From: Nitrincola alkalisediminis
Lineage (GTDB): Bacteria; Pseudomonadota; Gammaproteobacteria; Pseudomonadales; Balneatricaceae
NCBI RefSeq assembly: GCF_009821115.1
Contig: NZ_VYTY01000013.1
Coordinates: 35,294-99,293, forward strand
Direction of reading: 5' to 3'
DNA: 64,000 bases
A program made the translations under genes and the position numbers. Each line of letters begins with the position of its first letter. Positions within the stretch are counted from its first letter, which is position 1. This document shows, piece by piece, positions 37,232 to 46,245 of the stretch. The notes under the pieces are model-generated. The model ran no database searches. It was not told the DNA's origin and worked only from the letters and a program-made list of their open reading frames with translations.

Positions 37232-39407
37232 GACTTCTCAAACCACCCCCCCGATTACCCCCGTCGCCGAGACACGCAATCCGCGTGAAGCCTTAGCGGG
37301 TTTGTTGTCAAAGTTAGCTGGCCTGAAAGGCCAAGCCATGCCAGCGTTTCGTCTGAGCCTGATTGAGCAAAGCCGAGACGGTCTGTCATTGGATGATTTG
37401 CCTTGGCGTGATCAGTGCATTGAAATGTGGGTGGCCGCCTTCCCCAAAGGGCAGTGGCGACAGACTGAGGTTAAAAAGCTCGCACCCGGCGATTTTCCAT
37501 TACTTTGGGTCGCAACAGACCGTGCCCTTGCCTATCTTGTGAAAGGGCGTTTAAGTCATGGTGCTTGCCGTGTTGAGACACTGGATGGCAAGTCCCTTGA
37601 ACTTCAGGCCTCGGAGCTGAAGGAGGGCTTCTGGCTGACCCTCGAGGTGTCGGACGTCGTAAGTTCTATGGGCGACTCCGCTCCTAAAAGCGCCAGTGAC
37701 TGGTTTGCTTTTGCCTTGCGTAAGCATCGTCGTGTGTTTATGGAAGGGGTTTTTGCGACCTTTATTATCAGTTCGTTAGCCTTGTTTTCGGCGTTGTACA
37801 CGATGCAAGTCTATGACCGTGTCGTGCCAACACGGGGTTTTTCCACTCTATGGGTGTTAACCATTGGTGTGATGGTGGCCATACTCTTGGAGTTCATCAT
37901 GAAGCAGGCGCGCTCTTATATTGTTGAGCGAGCCTCAAAGCGGATTGATTTGGAATTGTCAGAAGTGTTTTTTAGCAAGGCGATGGATATCCGTATGGAT
38001 GTTCGTCCGGCGACGGTGGGCACCTTTGCGTCTCAGATTCGTAACTTCGAGTCCGTTCGCTCATTTATGACGGCGTCCACTTTGTTTATTTTAGCCGATG
38101 CGCCCTTTGCGTTGTTCTTTATTGGTGTGATTGCCATCATTGGTGGACCTGTGGCGTTGGTGCCCTTGGTGATGGTGCCAATTGCGGTGATGACGGGCTT
38201 TTTGGCCAGTCGTAAAATTAAGGAATATACGCGCTTGCAAATGGCCGAATCGAACCAAAAAAATGGCTTATTGATTGAGTCAATTGATGGTATCGAGTCG
38301 ATTAAAGCAGCCGGTGGCACATGGAAAATGCAAGACCGTTATCGGCAGTTGACGCAAACCCTGTCGGCAAATGAACTGCGCTTAAAGCTGTTGTCGATGC
38401 GCTCCACAAATTTGTCGCAATCCATTCAGCAAATTAACTATGTGGGGATGATTGCGGTGGGCGCTTATGCCATCAGCAATGGTCAGCTTTCGATGGGCGG
38501 TTTGATTGCCTGCTCGATTATCGCTGGTCGAGCCTTGAGTCCAATTTCGCAAATTCCACAACTGGTATCCCAGTGGAATAATGCCAAAATTGCACTGGAA
38601 GCCTTAGACAATATTATGCAGGTACCTAGCGACCGTGAAGTGGACGCTAAACTCATTATTCCCGAGGCGTGTGAAGGTCGAGTGCGTCTAGAAAAGGTCA
38701 GCTTTGGGTATACACAAGAACGTCCGACCTTTGCCTCTTCGGCGTTGTTAATTAAGCCGGGTGAGCGCGTTGCGGTGATTGGCTCTGTCGGCTCGGGCAA
38801 GTCAACCTTGATTAAACTCTTATCGGGCTTGTACAAACCGCACGCAGGCAGTGTCTACTTAGACGACATTGATATGCAGCACTTGGCACCGGCGTTTTTG
38901 CGTGAGCATATTGGCTATTTGCCTCAGGATGTTCGCCTGTTTAACGGTTCGCTAAAGGCCAATTTAACACTAGGCTTGCCAACCCCGAGTGATAGCCGTA
39001 TCTTGCAGGCGGCGGCACTGACAGGATTGGATCAAGTGATTCAGAATCACCCTCAGGGGCTTGAGTTAGAGATTACCGAAGGTGGGCGTGGTTTATCCGG
39101 TGGGCAACGTCAGTTGGTGGGGTTAACCCGTTTGCTGTTGGCGCAACCTAAGGTGATGCTCTTGGATGAGCCGACCGCGTCGATGGACTCTCGACTTGAA
39201 GCTAAGGTCATGAAGCATCTGTTCCAAGAAATTTCTCCTCAGAGTATTTTAGTGGTGGTGACGCATAAACCCGCCGTTTTACCTCATGTGGATCGAATCA
39301 TTGTGGTGGATTCCGGGCAAATTGTGATGGATGACACGCGTGATAAGGTGTTGGCTTTGATGCGACAACCGACAAAAACACCTGCAACAGACACGGCCCC
39401 TCACTAA
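37221..39407 (+). CDS. Type I secretion ABC exporter (LapB/HlyB-like permease-ATPase)
   Basis: 728 residues. The N-terminal domain (about 30-150) looks like a degenerate C39 peptidase-type domain without an evident catalytic Cys-His pair, as in RTX/adhesin exporters. Six TM segments lie at about 165-450, followed by the ATPase with Walker A GSVGSGKSTL, signature LSGGQRQ, Walker B VMLLDEPTASMD and H-loop VVVTHK. It exports the adhesin in one step through the adaptor and TolC-like channel. It overlaps the preceding gene and is 11 bp from the adaptor gene. Confidence 0.94.
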   Translation: MSIETSQTTPPITPVAETRNPREALAGLLSKLAGLKGQAMPAFRLSLIEQSRDGLSLDDLPWRDQCIEMWVAAFPKGQWRQTEVKKLAPGDFPLLWVATDRALAYLVKGRLSHGACRVETLDGKSLELQASELKEGFWLTLEVSDVVSSMGDSAPKSASDWFAFALRKHRRVFMEGVFATFIISSLALFSALYTMQVYDRVVPTRGFSTLWVLTIGVMVAILLEFIMKQARSYIVERASKRIDLELSEVFFSKAMDIRMDVRPATVGTFASQIRNFESVRSFMTASTLFILADAPFALFFIGVIAIIGGPVALVPLVMVPIAVMTGFLASRKIKEYTRLQMAESNQKNGLLIESIDGIESIKAAGGTWKMQDRYRQLTQTLSANELRLKLLSMRSTNLSQSIQQINYVGMIAVGAYAISNGQLSMGGLIACSIIAGRALSPISQIPQLVSQWNNAKIALEALDNIMQVPSDREVDAKLIIPEACEGRVRLEKVSFGYTQERPTFASSALLIKPGERVAVIGSVGSGKSTLIKLLSGLYKPHAGSVYLDDIDMQHLAPAFLREHIGYLPQDVRLFNGSLKANLTLGLPTPSDSRILQAAALTGLDQVIQNHPQGLELEITEGGRGLSGGQRQLVGLTRLLLAQPKVMLLDEPTASMDSRLEAKVMKHLFQEISPQSILVVVTHKPAVLPHVDRIIVVDSGQIVMDDTRDKVLALMRQPTKTPATDTAPH

Positions 39408-39418
39408 GTGGAAAATTT

Positions 39419-40612
39419 ATGAAGTTGTTATGGTTTTTACGAACCTCAGACGCCTCGGCATCGAGTCATGAGGACAATACTCAGTCACCACGGATTGTGA
39501 TTTGGGGAACCCTGTTGGTTTTATCTTGCTTTTTTACTTGGGCATATTTTGCTGAACTGGATGAGGTGACACGGGCTCAAGGTTCGGTTATTTCCAGTTC
39601 CCGAACGCAGCTGATCCAGTCGCAAGACGGTGGAACGCTGGAGGATTTGCTAGTGCGCGAGGGTGACAGCGTTGAGGCTGGGCAATTGCTGGTGCGTTTG
39701 GATCGCACCCGTGCTGAGGCGGCGTATCTGGAAACACGTGCTCAGTATGCCAGTTTGTCCGCTATTTCGTCACGTTTGCTGGCCGAAGCCTTGGATCAAT
39801 CTCCGGTTTTTCCAGACGTTCTTGATGATTATCCGAGCCTTCGTGCCAACCAAATGGCTTTGAAGCAAAAGCGTCAGGCTGCCTTGAATGAAGAGCTAGC
39901 AGCCCTAGCGCAGGTGCGGGGGTTGTTGGAGCAAGAGCTGCGCATGAATCGGCCTTTGCTTGCATCTGGTGATGTCAGTCGCACCGAGTTGTTGCGTCTG
40001 GAACGACAAGTTGCAGAGATGAACGCGCAAATCACGAACAAGCGCAATGCGTATATGCAAGAGGTGCAAAGTGAGTTGACGCAGGTCATGGCTGAATTGA
40101 GCAGTGTCGAGCAGCAGTTGGCGCAGCGTCGCAATTTGATGGAGCAAACCGAGTTGTTCGCACCTATGTCGGGTATCGTTAAAAACGTTCGCATTAATAC
40201 GCTGGGCGGTGTCATACGTCCGGGAGAGGAGGTGATGCAGATCGTGCCTTTGGAAGATGATTTGCTGATCGAGGCCAAAATTAACCCAGGTGACATTGCC
40301 TTTTTACACGTTGGGCTGGATGCCCGTGTCAAAATTGATGCCTACGACTTTACCATTTACGGTGATTTACCGGGTCGTTTGATGTTCATCAGTGCCGACA
40401 CGCTAACAGATGACCTGCAGCAGGGGGAGCAGCCGTATTATCGGATACGTGTTCGAACCGATGGTCGTAAGTTTAGTGCGACGGATCGGGAGTTGGATAT
40501 TCAGCCGGGGATGACGGCAACCGTCGAAATCAAAACCGGACGCCGCACGGTGTTGCAGTATTTGACGAAGCCGATTATCAAAACTCTGAGTGAATCGATG
40601 GGTGAGCGGTAA
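39419..40612 (+). CDS. HlyD-family type I secretion adaptor
   Basis: 397 residues. A single TM at about 27-45 is followed by a lipoyl half (GGTLEDLLVREGDSVEAGQLL, read as two parts), a long coiled-coil hairpin (about 100-240), the second lipoyl half (ELFAPMSGIVKNVRINTLGGV) and a beta-barrel domain ending with the typical GMTATVEIKTGRRTVLQYLTKP. It bridges the ABC exporter and the outer-membrane channel. It is the last gene of the secretion operon. Confidence 0.94.
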   Translation: MKLLWFLRTSDASASSHEDNTQSPRIVIWGTLLVLSCFFTWAYFAELDEVTRAQGSVISSSRTQLIQSQDGGTLEDLLVREGDSVEAGQLLVRLDRTRAEAAYLETRAQYASLSAISSRLLAEALDQSPVFPDVLDDYPSLRANQMALKQKRQAALNEELAALAQVRGLLEQELRMNRPLLASGDVSRTELLRLERQVAEMNAQITNKRNAYMQEVQSELTQVMAELSSVEQQLAQRRNLMEQTELFAPMSGIVKNVRINTLGGVIRPGEEVMQIVPLEDDLLIEAKINPGDIAFLHVGLDARVKIDAYDFTIYGDLPGRLMFISADTLTDDLQQGEQPYYRIRVRTDGRKFSATDRELDIQPGMTATVEIKTGRRTVLQYLTKPIIKTLSESMGER

Positions 40613-40635
40613 TACGGGTAAACCGAGCCTAGCGT

Positions 40636-40665
40636 TTTACAGCCTAACCCAAAACAGCGTATAAT
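40636..40665 (+). promoter_or_regulatory. Sigma-70 type promoter in the SulP leader
   Basis: TTTACA (40636-40641), an 18-bp spacer and a perfect TATAAT (40660-40665). Transcription would begin near 40672, giving about 220 nt before the SulP start. Confidence 0.65.
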
Positions 40666-40794
40666 CGCGCCTTCAACTACTTATCTGGAAAAAGTCGGAT
40701 GCTGGCGCATTATATGGCTGTGACTCCACCCTAGCGTTCCCTTTATTGCGATTCTTACCATCAAATTTGGTTGAATTGCAAACCCCCTGTCATA

Positions 40795-40818
40795 GGCTGA
40801 GTTTATCTTAGCCCTTTT
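40795..40818 (+). terminator. Terminator-like hairpin in the SulP leader
   Basis: GGCTGAG / CTTAGCC with one wobble and a 5-nt loop, then CTTTT, 75 bp before the SulP ATG. Together with the promoter at 40636-40665 it could be an attenuator or the end of a small RNA of about 145 nt. A tiny open frame (ATG 40699, stop 40732, MLAHYMAVTPP) lies between them. Confidence 0.4.
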
Positions 40819-40892
40819 CGTATGCCTGTTTGCCAACTCTGAATAATCCTTATGAAGGCTGACGGGCAGTTGTGTTTATTCTCTGATAATGG

Positions 40893-42383
<1,491 letters not shown>

Positions 42384-42468
42384 AGCCATGCTCCCAATAG
42401 TTTGTCACCTAATTTAAAATTAGATGAGTCTAATGTATTATAGCTGGCACTGATGTCATTTATCTGTA

Positions 42469-42490
42469 AGAGACTTCAATAGAAGTCTCT
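42469..42490 (+). terminator. Hairpin after the SulP gene
   Basis: A perfect 9-bp stem AGAGACTTC / GAAGTCTCT with an AATA tetraloop, then GTTTCGTTTT. It lies 85 bp after the SulP stop and 26 bp before the next gene, so it probably ends the SulP transcript. Confidence 0.75.
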
Positions 42491-42516
42491 GTTTCGTTTT
42501 GAGAGGGAGAAGGTTG

Positions 42517-42744
42517 ATGTTACCAAAACGCTATACACACCTTGTGGGCACTTTTTTTATGTCGATCCTGATGGTATTTATAATGACGGCGCTGATTACT
42601 CTGATCAATACCGGTATTGAGTCAGGCTTTTTAGTGCGTTGGGCGAAGGCATTTGTCATTGCTTGGCCCATTGCATTTTTGTTGATTTTTATGTTTGGTA
42701 AACGGATGCAACAGTTGGCTGCAAAGATTTGTACTCAGGATTGA
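42517..42744 (+). CDS. Small two-TM membrane protein (DUF2798 type)
   Basis: 75 residues from ATG 42517, with AGGGAGAAGG just upstream. The upstream TTG at 42499 would place translation inside that ribosome site. Two hydrophobic segments (about 12-34 and 45-64) are joined by GIESGFLVRWAKAFVIAWP, the pattern of DUF2798 proteins. The function is unknown. It is convergent with the EAL gene, 7 bp away. Confidence 0.8.
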   Translation: MLPKRYTHLVGTFFMSILMVFIMTALITLINTGIESGFLVRWAKAFVIAWPIAFLLIFMFGKRMQQLAAKICTQD

Positions 42745-42751
42745 AGCGAGT

Positions 42752-45118
42752 TTAGGATAGTGTGCTAGGGCTCGGCATTCCAAAATAGGCGCCTTGAGAA
42801 AAATCGACCCCTAGTTCGGCAATTTGATGCTGTACTGCTTCGCAATGGACAAACTCAGCCACTGTTTGCAGGTTGAGTTGTTTTGCGAAGGTAACAATCC
42901 CTTGCGTTAAAATACGAGCGTTCTGATCTTCATGAATGCACTTAATGAGACTGGCATCTATCTTGATAATATCCACATTTAATCTGAGCAGGTGTTCAAA
43001 ATTGGAATAGCCAGTGCCAAAGTCGTCAATCGCAATACGGCAGCCATAGGCTTTAACCTTCTGAATAAAATGAATGACCTCTGCATAGTTCTTGATCCCG
43101 TCGGATTCAAGAATTTCAAAAATGACACGATGGCCGATATTGTACGAGTGCAGTGCGTCCATGATTTTCGCAATAATGCTTGGATCAACCAAGTCTGAAT
43201 AGGAAAGGTTGATTGAAAACTCATAAGGGAGTATTGAGAAGTGCCTAAAGCACTTTTCAATCATAATTAAAGTCAGTTGACGATCCAGTCGTAAGCGGTG
43301 AGCGATGTCTAAAAAGACACCGGGAGACACCAACTCGTTGTGTTCATTTTGCATACGAATCAGGCACTCGTATTTAGAAATGCAGTGTTGATTGTTGTCA
43401 TATATAGGTTGAAAGTACGGAAAAATTCGATCGTCATTCAGTGCCTCTCGCAATTGACGTGCACGAAATTGATTTTCGGCGTAGAGGGCGTCTTTTGATT
43501 GTGAGTGATCGTAGACGCAATAATGAAGCGATTGTTGGCGTGCTTCGTGAAGCGCTATGGCGGCTTGTGTCGTTTGTTTATTGGAAGTAAGTGCTGACGA
43601 TGCGCTAGAGGGTAAAACGGCACCACAAGTAAAGTCGATGCTCAATAATTGCTCGTGCCAAAGAACATTAAATGCCTTCAAGCGTAAAAAGAGCGCTGAC
43701 AGAGTGTCATGTATTGCGCCTTCATTGGAAAATTGACCGACTAGCGCAAACTCATCACCGTACACACTGAACAACTTCGTTTCCAACGTGTTTGGCAGTT
43801 CTTGCTGAAATTCGTTTAATCCTTTAGCAAAGGCAATTAAAACACTATCGCCACATTGATTACCGAACAGCGAATTAATTTCACTGAAACGGTCTAGATT
43901 GATTAAGATCAGTCCTGAGTTTGGGTGTTGATTCAAATACTGCGTAAGACGCAGGCGATTAGCAAGACCCGTCAGGCTGTCGGTATAGGCCGTCCTGAGG
44001 TCTGCTAAAAGGCGAATAATTCGTCGAATTAAATAGGCTGAGAGCAAGATCAAAATAATAGCGGTGGTAAATAGAATCGTTTGATTGATGTGTTTGACCG
44101 GAATCAGAACGGCATCAATTTCGTCTTGAGGAACACCAATCCCAAACACCATCCCCGAAAGCGTGTTTGAGTGCAAAAGAGAGTAAGATCGCTGATCCAC
44201 ATTGATTCGAGAGATCAGCGGTGAGGCTTCACGGTTAAATGCTTCGAAGTAATGTGAATGCTGAGTCAGTTGTAACTCCAAAATTGAATTAATGAGGTTT
44301 TGAGCATGTCGCGTATCGTCACTCAGACTTAAACTTGAAAGGTTACGATTGTTGCTGTCCAGTAAGAAAGCAAAGCTGCCTTGCGTCACTTCAATGTAAC
44401 TGACGAGGTCAATGATTCGATCTGCGGTCCAGTCCGTTGTTGCAAATCCAATGAAGTGCCCGCGGGCATTAATCATGGGAGTGATTAAAGTTATTTGTGC
44501 TCGATTTTTACGGGCGTCAAAATAAACGGGCGTCCAATAGATATCCTTAATACGTCCTCTTTCCCATCGCCAGTTGGCAGGGATCGCTTGGGTAAACCAA
44601 TCGCGCATTTCGTAAGACGCATCTTGAGTGTTTATTTTTGTTATTTCGTTGCCATCAAAAACAAATGCAGGATTGTAGTGGCGTTGATTTCCGCTGAGGA
44701 TGTTAGGTTCATACCATAGGCCAATACCTGCAGCGCCATCAAAATTGATGAGGGTATCGCGTAGCGCTGTTTCCAGTTCATTTTGAAGTTGTCGTTCATC
44801 GGTAAACAGATTGTTGGTTTCGTAGCGTAAACTGTAAAAGGTTTCGCCTAACTGACTCACGGACGTTGTAAATTCTTCTAGAGATTTTTGCTCGTACTCA
44901 ATGCGCCCAAGTCCAGTTCGATACACTTCACTGATCTGTTCGTTTCTGAGATCGACAATAACCCGTTGTGAGTAGTTTAGATTTAAATTTGACAGGGTCC
45001 ACATGCCCCCAAAAAGCAGTACGATCAAGAGAACAATTAACCAAAGAATAGACTGGCGAATATTATCATTCAGTATCTCATTGAGTTTGGATAGGGTACG
45101 TGCCGAGCCACTGTTCAT
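42752..45118 (-). CDS. dCache-GGDEF-EAL c-di-GMP phosphodiesterase
   Basis: 788 residues from ATG 45118. TM about 20-40, a periplasmic dCache-type sensor about 45-300, TM about 310-330, a GGDEF domain with degenerate motif VYGDEF and an EAL domain. In the EAL domain the motif is ECL, but the metal and catalytic residues look intact (NLSYSD, FEILESDG, AIDDFGTGYSNF, IKIDASLIK, TVAEFV). It is thus likely a c-di-GMP hydrolase regulated by its own inactive GGDEF and a periplasmic signal. Its ATG overlaps the stop of the upstream lipoprotein gene (ATGA), so the two are coupled. Confidence 0.88.
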   Translation of the reverse strand: MNSGSARTLSKLNEILNDNIRQSILWLIVLLIVLLFGGMWTLSNLNLNYSQRVIVDLRNEQISEVYRTGLGRIEYEQKSLEEFTTSVSQLGETFYSLRYETNNLFTDERQLQNELETALRDTLINFDGAAGIGLWYEPNILSGNQRHYNPAFVFDGNEITKINTQDASYEMRDWFTQAIPANWRWERGRIKDIYWTPVYFDARKNRAQITLITPMINARGHFIGFATTDWTADRIIDLVSYIEVTQGSFAFLLDSNNRNLSSLSLSDDTRHAQNLINSILELQLTQHSHYFEAFNREASPLISRINVDQRSYSLLHSNTLSGMVFGIGVPQDEIDAVLIPVKHINQTILFTTAIILILLSAYLIRRIIRLLADLRTAYTDSLTGLANRLRLTQYLNQHPNSGLILINLDRFSEINSLFGNQCGDSVLIAFAKGLNEFQQELPNTLETKLFSVYGDEFALVGQFSNEGAIHDTLSALFLRLKAFNVLWHEQLLSIDFTCGAVLPSSASSALTSNKQTTQAAIALHEARQQSLHYCVYDHSQSKDALYAENQFRARQLREALNDDRIFPYFQPIYDNNQHCISKYECLIRMQNEHNELVSPGVFLDIAHRLRLDRQLTLIMIEKCFRHFSILPYEFSINLSYSDLVDPSIIAKIMDALHSYNIGHRVIFEILESDGIKNYAEVIHFIQKVKAYGCRIAIDDFGTGYSNFEHLLRLNVDIIKIDASLIKCIHEDQNARILTQGIVTFAKQLNLQTVAEFVHCEAVQHQIAELGVDFSQGAYFGMPSPSTLS

Positions 45119-46008
45119 TCGGGTTTTACGTCCAGAGCGTTGAGCGCCTGCTGGGCTTCGGTGTGTCCCATACTGGATGCACGTTGATACCAGAGTGATG
45201 CCTGACGCAGGTCGGTGGGCGTGCCGTGCCCTCTCTGGTGCAATTGCCCTAAAAGGTAGGCAGCCTCGGCTGAACGAGGCGCCGCTCTGTTGGCCCAATG
45301 TAGCGTTTGATCATAGTTTTTGAGCGCATAATGCACTCTTGCCATCTGTGTTTGCGCAGCAACATCGTTCTGTTCCGCAAGGGGTTGGCAGATTTTTAAG
45401 GCTTCATGATAGTTTCGGATACTCACAAGCAGATAGCATTCTTTTAGCGCATCTGCATTTGAGGGTGGGCTGTCTGTGCGAGAAGGTGAGCTCAATGTGT
45501 TGGATTGAGTTGCATCAATGGTCTGCGCGCTTGCTTTTTGAGTGGCACCCTGCGCTACGGATGCAGCCAAGCGCTGCGCATAGGCGTTTACATCGTTCGG
45601 ACAGGAATACAAATACCCGGCTCGGTAGCGATTTAAGTTGGCTTGAGTGAGCGCTTGGTTGTTAAATCGCTCAGCAATGGCCGCACACCGACGGTCTCGC
45701 TCAGCTCGAACGCTGTTCAATTCCGAACGTAATTCTTTGCGGTGGCGGTTTCGTTCAAGGTACTGAGTCAACGGATCTATGTAGGGCTGAGCGAACAGTT
45801 GATTGATTTCACTATTTTTTGACTGGGTGGGTGTCTGGCTTAAGTCTTGAATAGCTTCCCCCGAACGCTTAATCAGTCCACCCGTTTGTTTGAGGAGTGT
45901 TTGACGTTGAGCCGTTTCGCAGCCTACAAGCATCATTACAATACAAATAGAAGCCATCATGCGAAAGGTCGATGTTAGACGAGAAGGAAAAAAGGGTGGC
46001 TGAGTCAT
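45115..46008 (-). CDS. Lipoprotein with Sel1/TPR-like repeats
   Basis: 297 residues. A long N-terminal leader carries lipobox LVGC (Cys at about 29). The middle is Gln/Ser-rich, and the C-terminal third holds Sel1-type helical repeats (AAYLLGQLHQRGHGTPTDLR, ASLWYQRASSMGHTEAQQAL). It is a periplasm-facing protein-protein interaction module. Its stop overlaps the start of the dCache-EAL gene by 4 bp. This suggests the lipoprotein is a partner of that sensor, for instance passing envelope information to its periplasmic domain; this is inference from coupling only. Confidence 0.8.
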   Translation of the reverse strand: MTQPPFFPSRLTSTFRMMASICIVMMLVGCETAQRQTLLKQTGGLIKRSGEAIQDLSQTPTQSKNSEINQLFAQPYIDPLTQYLERNRHRKELRSELNSVRAERDRRCAAIAERFNNQALTQANLNRYRAGYLYSCPNDVNAYAQRLAASVAQGATQKASAQTIDATQSNTLSSPSRTDSPPSNADALKECYLLVSIRNYHEALKICQPLAEQNDVAAQTQMARVHYALKNYDQTLHWANRAAPRSAEAAYLLGQLHQRGHGTPTDLRQASLWYQRASSMGHTEAQQALNALDVKPE

Positions 46009-46236
46009 GTCGTCGATTCAATCTATATGAATAACAGGCTGTGGCTTCTAAAACATATAACGTACCATACTTCAACGAGACACTAAATCAGAATTCTTAC
46101 ATCCGCTGTCTAAGATTTCAAATTGTCGGCCAAGATAAATACACTCGACATCACGACGCTCTGCGCATAAGATCAAGCGTCTTGTGCTGAGTTGTGATGG
46201 GTTTGCTTTGTTCAGCTTAATCGGTTAGGAATCCGT

Positions 46237-46245
46237 ATGAAATGA
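46237..46245 (+). promoter_or_regulatory. Start-stop mini-frame at the diguanylate cyclase start
   Basis: ATG-AAA-TGA begins 8 nt after an AGGA (46226-46229) and overlaps the cyclase ATG (46242) by 4 bases. The well-placed ribosome site thus serves a one-peptide-bond frame, and the cyclase start would be reached by re-initiation or as a second choice. Confidence 0.45.

Noticed and set aside
42752..45118. The EAL protein as the LapD receptor for the adhesin
   Set aside because: Its periplasmic region looks like dCache, not LapD's domain, there is no HAMP of LapD type, and the EAL catalytic residues look intact, whereas LapD's are degenerate.
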